Assembly (NCBI GenBank): GCA_022385755.1
Contig: MU278351.1
Coordinates: forward strand, 375,594-439,593
Direction: 5' to 3'
Length of the DNA stretch: 64,000 bases
DNA from: Trametopsis cervina
Lineage: Eukaryota > Basidiomycota > Agaricomycetes > Polyporales > Irpicaceae
Part shown: piece by piece, positions 55,635-64,000 of the stretch
Layout: the number at the start of each line of letters is the position of its first letter
How positions within the stretch are numbered: the first letter of the stretch is position 1
The notes under the pieces: model-generated
What the model was told of the DNA's origin: nothing
What the model saw: only the letters and a program-made list of their open reading frames with translations
The model's database searches: none
Position numbers and translations under genes: made by a program

Positions 55635-56761
55635 ATGAAGTTCTCTACCTTTGCCCCCCTCGCTGCTGCTTTCATCGCCGCTTCAGTATCTTCCCTCCCC
55701 GTTGTCAAGAGAGGAGTGAACGAGGCCCTCGTTCCTGCGTTCGGTGTCCAGCCCAACGTCAACCCCACTGGCACTGGGTGAGTGTGTTCAAAGCAATGTT
55801 GGAAATTAAAACTCACCACTTGTCATACAGTGACTGTGATGGTATTCCTAACGCTCAGGGTGTCCCCATCAAGATCCCTTGCGCATGCCCTCCGGACCGT
55901 ACCTCGTTCATCCAGGTGTGTACCAAGTTGTAATTGTAATTACCACGAACAATGAAAAACTCATGTTCCCACAGAAACTGAACCAGAACGTTGCTGCTGG
56001 CTTTGTCATCAACAACCCCTCCGTCAAGCTGTCATTCCCCGAGGACAACTCCGCGGCGTCTCAGCATGCTCGCATCAACGCCGCCGCCGTCACTCTTCAG
56101 AACTTGAACGGCCCAGGCAAGGGTTGCCCAGTCGCCTCCACTACCTTCCAAGCTCAGGATCAGGCGATCAACACTGGTGCCCAATCACCCGCACCCGCAG
56201 CCCCTGCGCCTCCCCCGCCTGCTAAGGCTCCGGCTGCTCCAGCTGCCCCCGCTGCCCCTGCGGCCCCTGCTGGTGCTCCTTCGGCCGCTCAGATCACAGC
56301 TCTGGCTCCTCAGCTCGGTTTCCACTCTGGTGTCAACCCCACTGGTACCGGTGACTGTGATGGCGCCGTGAACGGAGCTGATGGCAAGCCCATCAAGGTT
56401 CCCTGCGCTTGCCCTCCTTCCCAGGCAGACTTCAACGCCGTATGTCGCGCTCATCTCTCGTAAACACATGAATGATTAGCTAACACTTACATTTCAGGCT
56501 TTGGTCCGTGATGTCCAGGCTGGCAAGGCCGTCAACAAGTGAGTGCTTCCAAAGCCATACCTGCGTATGTGCACTGACATATTCGCTTTCAGCCCCTCGG
56601 TTCAGATCCACTTCGGTACCTCGAACAGCATCTCCGACCAGATCTCTCGCGTCCAGTCTGCCCTTGTCTCCCTGCAGAACCTGAACGGTCCTGGCAAGGG
56701 CTGCCCCGCCGTCTCGACGACGTTGTCGGCACAGCTCTCTGCTCTGCAGAAGCAGCAGTAG
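55635..56761 (+). CDS. Secreted protein with a duplicated Cys-containing module
   Basis: Exons 55635-55777, 55831-55915, 55975-56439, 56498-56538 and 56593-56761 give 300 residues. A signal peptide (KFSTFAPLAAAFIAASVSS) is followed by a possible Lys-Arg processing site. Two modules follow, each made of NPTGTGDCDG-PIK(I/V)PCACPP and then NPSV...R(I/V)..A.V(T/S)LQNLNGPGKGCP.(A/V)STT. They are separated by a Pro/Ala-rich linker (about residues 142-175). Each module has four Cys (C, CxC, C), which could form two disulfides. Even the introns repeat: one splits the G of GTGD in the first copy, and one follows the CACPP segment in both. I recognise no enzyme family. Expression and secretion at high level are suggested by the promoter and leader. 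Confidence 0.8.
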
Positions 56762-57375
56762 ATTGGTCTCTGTGCATCTGAGTCCTCTGTTTTGGTCTGT
56801 CACACATCTTGATACCCTTAGGTTGCGATGATTCCCTCCCCTCTTTCATTGTCTGTTGCGTACGATGTAGATAATTAGGTCGTGTTTGTGAATTGCGAAT
56901 CGAATGATGAGGTGCTAGACACCCTCCTTTCCGCTATCTGGTTGTGCGTCCGTTTACGGCAGTAGCGAGCTTGTCCAACATTTGGGAGATGAGGCTGTGG
57001 CACCTCGTTGAAAGGAATGGGTCGCAACATGAGTCGGACCTCGTAAATAATGTATCCAGCTCGAGAAGACCGGAAAGTACACAAAGCCGCGACAGGTCTT
57101 GTGGACGACCCGGGGATGCCGCAGCTCCTGGGCGGCGGGCGTTGCGCTCATACGCGAGTCTCAACATCCTCGTATTTATACTGGGCATAGCATGCCCACT
57201 CTCGCTGAAAACATTCCGAGAAACACTCACTGGCATGATTATCCGCCTAATAGTCCTGATCATACTCGCCATTTTCCTGCCAAGTTATTGAGGTGTGTCA
57301 AGTTCATTAGGAAACTGCAACCCGCGTGATTGATATTGCGGTCCATGACTAGCGCTGTGGCATCAGGACAGTAAG
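56762..57375. other. Intergenic, secreted protein to CDC43
   Basis: No gene is accepted. A 112-codon intronless minus-strand frame (56934-57272) was rejected for lack of motifs. The CDC43 promoter must lie at the right end. Confidence 0.5.
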
Positions 57376-58964
57376 ATGTCAACGTCCACTGACCAGCAGC
57401 ATGAGCTCCGCGAACTCCTGAGGAAAGGCCACAGCAGTCATTGCGCAAGATGTATACGTGCGCTGCCTTCGTCTCAGGCCGAAGTCGATTCCTCTCGGTA
57501 CGTGCTCGTCGTGTGCAGTCTTACACGTTTGGGGCTCACATACGCATGTTAGTATGGCATTGGGCTTCTATGCTCTTGGAAGCCTTGACATACTGGGATG
57601 TTTATCGACTTGTATGAGAGGTGGAGAGCAGAATGGATGGAGACAATGGATATGGGCGCAGCAGTCCAGTTCGTCGTTCTGACCCCTGAGTCCTCCAGCG
57701 CGTGTTGACATTCGTGTTCGCCACAGGTGGTGTACATGGAACTGGATTCAAAGGAAGCACATACATGACCGGGGAAGCTGACGTACAACCGTTGGAGTTT
57801 GCAGTGCGTATTTTTCCTCTCCAGCATATATAGTTACTTACCCTAAAGATTCTGATCGCAGGCAGACTATTCAGAATTCGACACTCCGAACCTTATTATG
57901 ACCTACACAGCCATCTTGTCACTGGCTATCCTGAGAGACGACTTCTCACAGCTTGAACGTTCTGGGCTGGTCAAGTTTATCAAGTCGTGTCAGCGCGAGG
58001 ATGGGAGGTAAGTGCGGCATATTATCGTCTGTGACGGAGTAGCTGATGAACATGCTGTCGTATATGCAGTTTCACTGCTTTCCCAGAAAGCGGAGAGGCA
58101 GACTTACGGCCGCTATACTGCGCGTTTGCTATTAGTAGTATGATCAATGACTGGTCTGGTGTAGACGTCGATCGCGCCGTTGCGTACATTCGGACTTGCG
58201 AGGTAGGAGATCAAGTTTCCATGACAATTACTGTGCAGATTTAACAACTCTAATCCAGAGCTACGAAGGCGGATATGGCCAAACACCGTATGGAGAAGCG
58301 CTTGGTGAGTGACGATACTCTGTGCTTCTCTCCCGAACACATCATCAACGGGGCGTTCTCTAGGTGGTACAACGTATTGCGCACTCGCTGCGCTAGATTT
58401 AGCATCCAGTTTGCCCGCATCTACATCTTACGCGATATCAACACAACATCGCCATCGAACTATCCGATGGCTGATCCACACGCAACAAAGTATAGGAGGA
58501 TTCTCAGGCCGCACTAACAAGCTCGCAGATACATGCTATTGCTTCTGGTGTGGAGCATCACTATCAGTGAGTCTTAGGCATCTCCAGCACGTGTTAGCAG
58601 GACTTACGTTTGGGTATCAGATCCTTGGTGCTGCAGATGTCGTAAATCGAACAGCGCTGGCGTCCTTCCTGGACTCATGTCAGTTCAAGTTCGGCGGTAT
58701 ATGCAAAGCACCAGAAACACAGCCAGGTATGTATGCCCAGCCCCAGACCACTGTCTCGTCTCCCCTCTGACGCTTGTCTCGTGAACAGATCCGTATCACA
58801 CGTACATGGGCCTCGCTTCACTCTCCATCTACAATGTGGCAGATGAATCAACGGCGAACACGAACACCACTTGGAATCTTCCGCCTTTGCATGTCTCATG
58901 GAACGCAACGGAGGATACCGCGGCGTGGATACGCGACCATCTGACGCATAAGAGCGAACGATAG
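57376..58964 (+). CDS. CDC43: Geranylgeranyltransferase type I beta subunit
   Basis: Catalytic beta subunit that attaches geranylgeranyl to CAAL proteins such as Rho GTPases, acting with the shared alpha subunit Ram2. Nine exons (first 57376-57497, last 58789-58964) sum to 374 residues. It starts with HELRELLRKGHSSHCARCIRALP. The alpha-alpha barrel repeats include GFKGSTYMTG, PNLIMTYTAILSLAILRDDF, CQREDGSFTAFPESGEADLRPLYCAFAIS, CESYEGGYGQTPYGEALGGTTYCALAALDL and QQSIGGFSGRTNKLADTCYCFWCGASL. The Asp/Cys zinc ligands and a later His (DPYHTYMGLASLSIY) are present. The GRTNK...DTCY...W stretch distinguishes it from farnesyltransferase and Rab GGTase beta. Confidence 0.93.
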
Positions 58965-59556
58965 ATCTTCGTAAAATTCTAGATTTGTTCCATTCGCATA
59001 CTCGACATACCTGCATTATTGCTTTCGTTCTGTGAGTCAGCAGCTTTGACTGCAGCCCCGGCCGTTTCTGACTTTATGACGTGCGGAAGATCTTTACATC
59101 GTAACCGCTTTGAATGATATCCCCTATACCCGCCTCTTTCTTCTGCGCACCCCGCCAGCTGGTAGCTGGGACGATGTGAGAGAAGCGATTACAAACAACA
59201 TGCACTGATGGCATGCGCGTGCCTACCGGATTTACTTCCTTCTCGCACTATTCCGCACACCGGTAGGCATGAAGTCATCTATTGCAACAGAGATCCGGAA
59301 ACGATTCGGTACAGTTGCGTACAGTCGCGTTCTCAGTGCTGAATCAGCTGCTGCCCACAACAGGTGTTAGAATTATGCCGACCCGGGGTGGGACGAGTAC
59401 AGTACAGTACAGCTGCCATTGCAGGTACCGTCCAAGCATCAGATTTGTTACCCGGTCAGCTTGCATCACGGGCTGATAGGCTGCCTTTTGTGGGATATAA
59501 ACCGAGTCGGTTAAGCTTTCTCGTGCTGCTCACTTCCCACAGCCCAGCACCGCGCC
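58965..59556. other. Intergenic, CDC43 to acyl-CoA ligase
   Basis: No gene is supported. A short AGTAC repeat sits near 59396-59412, and the ligase promoter is at the right end. Confidence 0.55.
59496..59501 (+). promoter_or_regulatory. TATA box of the acyl-CoA ligase gene
   Basis: TATAAA lies 61 bp before the ATG at 59557. Confidence 0.5.
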
Positions 59557-61738
59557 ATGGACTCCCAGATCTCCTCGCCGTATCCTAAGGTCACGGTGCC
59601 CCAGACGTCCTACTACCAGCACGTTCTCACGAAGAGCAAGGAGTTCTCGCCAGGGTCTCCGGCGTTCATCGACGGCATAACGGGCGAGACGCTCACGCGG
59701 GGCGAGGTCGAGAAGGAGTGCTTCTTGTTGGCTTCCGCATTTCGGAATGTGCACAAGAAGGGTCTGGTAGGGCTTAACAAGGGCAGTGTGGTCCTGTTCT
59801 TCAGCCCGAATACTACGCTGTATCCGAGGATACAATTTGCTTTGGTGAGTCGCGTTCGGTCGATGGCATGTTTGGGCTCACGTGCGTATAATTAACTCAG
59901 GGTGCCGCCGGTATCGTCCCAGGGCACACTAACTCCTCCTATGTGGCCGACGAAGTGGCGCACGCGTACAAGATCAGCGGGGCTTCGCACATCCTAGTGC
60001 ATCCGTCTTTGCTGCAACTTGCCTCCAGCACGTTGGTCTCGAAGCTCGGTTTCTCCGAGGCCGACGTGAAGCGGCGCGTGATAGTTGCAGCACGAAAGAA
60101 AGATGTTCCAGCTGATGTTGCAGCGCGAGGATTTCTTGACCTGGACGACATAACGAAAGATGTCAAGCCTCTTGATAAACCAGAACCTTTCGATGGCAAC
60201 GATGCTCACGAAACGGCCGCCATCTACTTCAGCTCTGGTTTGTCCAATAACAACCGCTTTCTTGCGTTCATAGATGTTAAATTGGTCACAGGTACCACGG
60301 GTTTAAGCAAAGCTGTCGCCCTTACCCATTACAACATGAACGCCTTTTTAGTACAGGGCACGAGCGTATGGCCGTGGCACGTCCACGGTCGAGATATCGT
60401 CCAAGCCGTCGTGCCTCTATACCATGTCTTCGGTGGTATCATCCTCGTTGTGCAGTCCTACTACTCCGGCTGTCCTCTTGTGATCCTTCCGCGGTTCGAA
60501 CCGGTGTCGTTCTTGTCCAGTATCCAAAAATTGCGGATCACCGTGAGTGCTACTATCCGCTGAACCCCGTCAAGTCTGACGGTGTCTAGTCCCTAGCACT
60601 CGTCCCGCCTCTACTCCATTTCATCCTCAAGAGCCCGCTCGTCGAGGAATACGACCTCTCATCCGTAAAGCTCATCCACGTCGGCGCGGCCCCCGTATCG
60701 ACCGAGATCGTACTCATGACGATAGATTTCTTCAAAAAGCGCGGTGTGGACATCAGCATTGTACAAGGGTACGGGATGACGGAGTCAAGTGAGAATTTTC
60801 CCGCATGGTCCGAGAGCGCACTCTCTTACTCGTGTCTTAACAGACGGTGGCATGGCGTTTTTGCGCGTCGAACACATGGTGAAGAAAGCCGGATCCATCG
60901 GCTTTCTGCTTCCTAACATAGACGGCCGCCTCGTCGACGAGAACGGAGCCGTAGTCCCTCGTGGCTCGCCAGGAGAGCTATGGGTGCGCGGTCCAAATTT
61001 CATGAAGTGAGTCGTCCACGCAAGCGAGAATCCTTGAGTCTGAGCTCGGAACCTGAATTATCAGAGAGTATGTCGGTAACCCAAAGGCGACGCAGGAGAC
61101 GAGGACGGCTGACGGCTGGTTTAAGACGGGGGATGTCATGACGCTTGATAATGATGGGTTCTTGACGGTGGTTGACCGGAAGAAGGAGTTGATTAAATAT
61201 AAGGGCTTTCAGGGTGAGTCTTCCGGCTGCTCGGTCGCCCCAAATTTGCTGTGGCACTGACGGAGTCCCTACAGTGGCCCCCGCTGAACTGGAAGCGATA
61301 CTATTCACACACCCATCGGTGTCCGACGCAGGCGTCATCGGGGTCTACTCCGCCAAAGACTTTTCAGAGGTCCCAAAGTCAGTTATCCCATCCCTTCACA
61401 TACTTGCCGTACCTGACCGGATTGCATATCCAGGGCGTACATCGCGCCGAAGGACACAAAGCTTCTCAAAGCATCCCAGGCGGAGAAAGACCGCGCGGTC
61501 GCGGAGATACATCAGTGGCTGCAAGGGAGGATCGCGCATTATAAGCAGTTGAGAGGCGGTGAGCTTTGTTCGCTCACTACGCAAGTTGACGTGAACTCAG
61601 ATGATCTTTATGATAGGCATTGTGTTTGTGGAGGCTATCCCGAAAAGCCCGGCAGGGAAGGTGCTGAGGAAGGACTTGCGCGCTTTGCACCAGCAGTGGG
61701 AGAAGGGGCAGGGCGTGAAGACCTCGGCACGACTATGA
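59557..61738 (+). CDS. 4-coumarate-CoA-ligase-like acyl-CoA synthetase, possibly peroxisomal
   Basis: AMP-forming ligase that would activate an aryl or fatty carboxylic acid with ATP and CoA. Nine exons (first 59557-59844, last 61617-61738) sum to 578 residues. The P-loop-like adenylate motif, split by an intron, reads [26 protein letters not shown] [10 protein letters not shown], the A5 region [37 protein letters not shown] and the catalytic Lys region [13 protein letters not shown] are all present. The protein ends SARL; the last three residues, ARL, fit a PTS1 peroxisomal signal. Together with the downstream CoA-transferase this points to acyl-CoA metabolism in peroxisomes, which is inference. 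Confidence 0.9.
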
Positions 61739-62234
61739 TCTCCCAAGGCTGCGCCTTTCTTGTACTGCTTTGTCGTATTCTCTTGGTGATCTTCGTGTAT
61801 TGTAGCTTGGGGTAGAAATCAAGGACAATGTGTTTCTACGATCAGCACTATCAATAAAAATAAAACAATAAAGGTCGGCCATATACTCTAGAGTATCTCA
61901 CTAAGTGAGTAAGAAGGAAAGGAGAGAATATGCCAATTTGTAATGATTGTCGTGAGTGTACTTAGGGTACGCGTCGATATGTGCACGTGACCGTACCACT
62001 TCGCTTGCGAGGGTCCAAATGACAATTTCAACGGACTTAATAACTTCTCAAACAGCTGAGCGACAGAAACAAGTTCATTCTTGAATTATAGGGCAGCCCC
62101 AGCGACTCATCACAATCAGCGCGTCCACTTACGTTCTACCTACAATGGTCCGAATAAACCCGACCATCCCACCTTCCCTACCTTCCCAACCCACATCCAC
62201 ACACACCTCCCCCCCGTCTTGATACCCCTCAAAG
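61739..62234. other. Intergenic, and unresolved 5' end of the CoA-transferase
   Basis: No separate gene is seen. A first exon of the next gene probably lies here, because its conserved frame is open upstream to a TAA near 62153 but contains no ATG. Confidence 0.45.
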
Positions 62235-64000
62235 ATGTCCCACCGCTTCGCAGCACACACCCTCTTGGAACTCCCTAACCCTCCCCCCACACAACCTCTC
62301 CCGACTACACCTAACTCCGCACCCCGACCCAGCTGTCGATTCGTCGTTCCTCCTCGGGAGCGCTGCACAGGTACTGTCTATGTCATTATCAACCAGCGGC
62401 GGGTGGTTGTTGATGGGATGTATGTAGTGTGCGATTGGACTGGCGGGGTTGAGCGCTGCGTATTTGCATGAGTTGCGTACGGGCGTGGGGCAGGATGTGT
62501 GTGTTGATGTGAGGCATGGTGTTCTTGAATTCAGTGCGTACATATCACCCCCCTCATCCGATTGAGAACAACAGTATATGGATCGCCCGAGCAGAGAGCG
62601 AAGCGTACTACACGATAGACGACCAGCTCCCACCAGGCGACCTATTCGACCCCCTCGCCGGCACGTACAAAACGGCAGATGACAACTGGGTCCGGATACA
62701 TACCAACTTCCCGCAGTGCGTCTCCCCTTCTCCCTCCTCCCCATCCCCCCCTCCTCATCCTCATCCTCTCTCAAACTAAATCTTACGTATGAAGCCACCG
62801 CGCAGCCCTCCTCTCCATCCTCTCCCTCCCCCCCTCCGCCTCCACCTCCAAAACCGCAGTCGCATCCGCGCTCCTCCAATGGCCCTCATTCACGTTCGAA
62901 GAAGAAGCTGCTCGACGCGGGATGGTAGCCACTGCGCTGCGTACGTTCGAGCAGTGGGATGCGGAGGAGCAGGGGAGGGCGTTGAGTGGTGTTGGGCCGG
63001 TTGAGGTGAGGAGGGTTGGGGATGCGCCTAGGCGGGAAGTGGAGGTGGGAAAGGGGGGGAGACCGTTGGATGGTGTTAGGGTGTTGGATTTGACGAGGGT
63101 TCTGGCGGGGCCTGTTTGTGGACGGACGCTTGCTGGTGAGTCTCCCCTCATCGCTACAGTTGCCGTATCTCGGTGTTCAGGACATGCGTGTTAGCACACG
63201 GCGCAGACGTCCTCCACCTAACCTCCCCCCACCTCCCCGCCCTCCCCCTACTCGACACCCTCACCTCCACCGGCAAACGCACCTCCCAGCTGGACCTCAC
63301 CAGCCCCTCCCTCGCGTCCCTAGTAGCAGACGCGGACGTGTTTCTGCAGGCGTACAGACCGGGCGGGCTGGAAGAGAAGGGGTTTGGGGTGGGGGATGTT
63401 GTGAGGATGCGTGGGGGGAGGGGGGTGGTGTGTGCGGGGTTGAGGGCGTATGGATGGGAGGGGGGGTGGAGGGATCGGCGGGGGGTGAGTGTACACTCAC
63501 TGTTCGATCACTGCGTGAGTCTGATGAGGTCGTAGTTTGACTCGTTGGTGCAAACGGCAATGGGGTTCAACCACGCAGAAGCACAGGCATACGCGGCGTT
63601 CAGAGGATCTGGTGAAACCGACACCGACGCGGAGCTGGTACCGAGGGCGTTACCGATGCAGGCTCTCGACCACGCCGCGGGGTATCTCCTCGCATTCGGT
63701 ATAAACGCTGCGTTGTGCAAGACTATCACCGTAAGAGCCCTCCTTCCTTCCCCCACACCCTCGTATGTAGCTGAAGGTGAACGCGTAGGAGGGCGGCTCA
63801 TGGGAAGTCCGAGTCTCACTGGCAGCAGTCGGGAACTGGATCCGTTCGCTCGGACGCCTCACCCCCCAACTCGCGTTCGGGAGTGGTGCGCCACACCTCC
63901 CGCCGCGCGTCGCGCCGCAGGATGAGGAGGTTGCTGCGTTGGCGGTGTCGGTATATGAGTCTCCTAGCGACGATGAAGATGATGAAGCGGTGCCCGGGAG
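62235..64000 (+). CDS. Class III (CaiB/BaiF) CoA-transferase, 3' end outside window
   Basis: Enzyme that moves CoA between carboxylic acids, or an alpha-methylacyl-CoA racemase relative. The spliced frame reads TPSWNSLTLPPHNLSRLHL, SSFLLGSAAQCAIGLAGLSAAYLHELRTGVGQDVCVDVRHGVLEF and LFDPLAGTYKTADDNWVRIHTNFPHHRAALLSIL. Next come the conserved GVRVLDLTRVLAGPVCGRTLA and AHGADVLHL, then ADVFLQAYRPGGLEEKGFG. The active-site region RRGFDSLVQTAMG, PRALPMQALDHAAGYLLAFG and GGSWEVRVSLAAVGNWIRSL complete the pattern. At least five introns are present (for example 62371-62427 and 63489-63537). The ATG at 62235 is out of frame with the conserved N-terminus, so the start is unresolved. Coding strands alternate between C-rich and G-rich blocks. 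The gene runs past base 64000. Confidence 0.82.
63456..63485 (+). other. Canonical G-quadruplex motif inside an exon
   Basis: Four G-runs at 63456-63458, 63460-63466, 71-73 of the same line (63471-63473) and 63480-63485 are separated by loops of 1, 4 and 6 nt. This satisfies the G3+N1-7 rule on the coding strand, just before an intron donor. Confidence 0.6.

Noticed and set aside
56934..57272. 112-codon intronless minus-strand frame upstream of CDC43
   Set aside because: No motif, and it covers the expected CDC43 promoter.
1..64000. CRISPR arrays, operons, tRNA and rRNA genes
   Set aside because: No regularly spaced repeats were seen, the gene structure is eukaryotic, and I found no B-box-like GGTTCGAATCC with a cloverleaf around it; a tRNAscan run would settle the last point.

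Overview
The window is nuclear DNA of a filamentous basidiomycete. An agaricomycete is most likely, possibly a wood-decay polypore, but the species cannot be named from the sequence. The grounds are intron-dense genes whose introns are about 45-60 nt with GT-AG ends, TATA boxes 40-90 bp upstream of start codons, and gene families typical of that class: a sesquiterpene synthase with the NSE metal triad, secreted GH20 and GH16 glycosidases, a GGTase-I beta subunit and a Vts1/Smaug RNA-binding protein. Genes lie on both strands and there are no operons. I spliced most genes by hand. For every gene whose predicted length is given in residues, the exon lengths sum to an open frame.

Left part (1-32.4 kb): the 3' end of a sesquiterpene synthase; two tail-to-tail GH20 beta-N-acetylhexosaminidases (1931-4300 +, 4555-6776 -); an Ent3-type ENTH clathrin adaptor; a large Ser-rich protein with a C-terminal membrane anchor; a third GH20 gene (13303-15661 -) closely related to the first; a tandem pair of 2OG-Fe(II) dioxygenases duplicated together with their promoters; Vts1; a GH16 glucanase-like protein; an SDR; and an IPNS-like 2OG-Fe(II) oxygenase with a GA-AG intron.

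Middle (32.7-43.6 kb): the most unusual feature is a 10.85-kb non-LTR retrotransposon on the minus strand, flanked by a perfect 16-bp target-site duplication and carrying a short A tail. It has an intact APE-RT-RNase H ORF2, a zinc-knuckle ORF1 and extra 5' reading frames that I do not recognise. Four features need explaining. The first ORF is completed only by removing a 53-nt spliceosomal-type intron. Amber codons sit in frame just upstream of the zinc-knuckle ORF and of ORF2. ORF2 has no AUG upstream of its first catalytic motif. The RNase H domain keeps its flanking sequence but has lost most catalytic residues.

Right part (43.6-64 kb): a MIF4G-like protein; divergent NOT2 (CCR4-NOT) and RPC9 (RNA polymerase III) genes; a small predicted prenylated protein ending in CCIIS; an alpha/beta-hydrolase lipase; a secreted protein built from a duplicated Cys-containing module; CDC43 (GGTase-I beta); a 4-coumarate-CoA-ligase-like acyl-CoA synthetase with a possible peroxisomal tail; and a class III (CaiB/BaiF) CoA-transferase running off the end.

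Functional links: the GH20 and GH16 enzymes fit cell-wall or chitin and glucan turnover outside the cell. Vts1, NOT2 and RPC9 belong to mRNA decay and transcription. Cdc43 makes the kind of lipid modification that the CCIIS protein would need. The two acyl-CoA enzymes at the right end may share a pathway, but that is inference.
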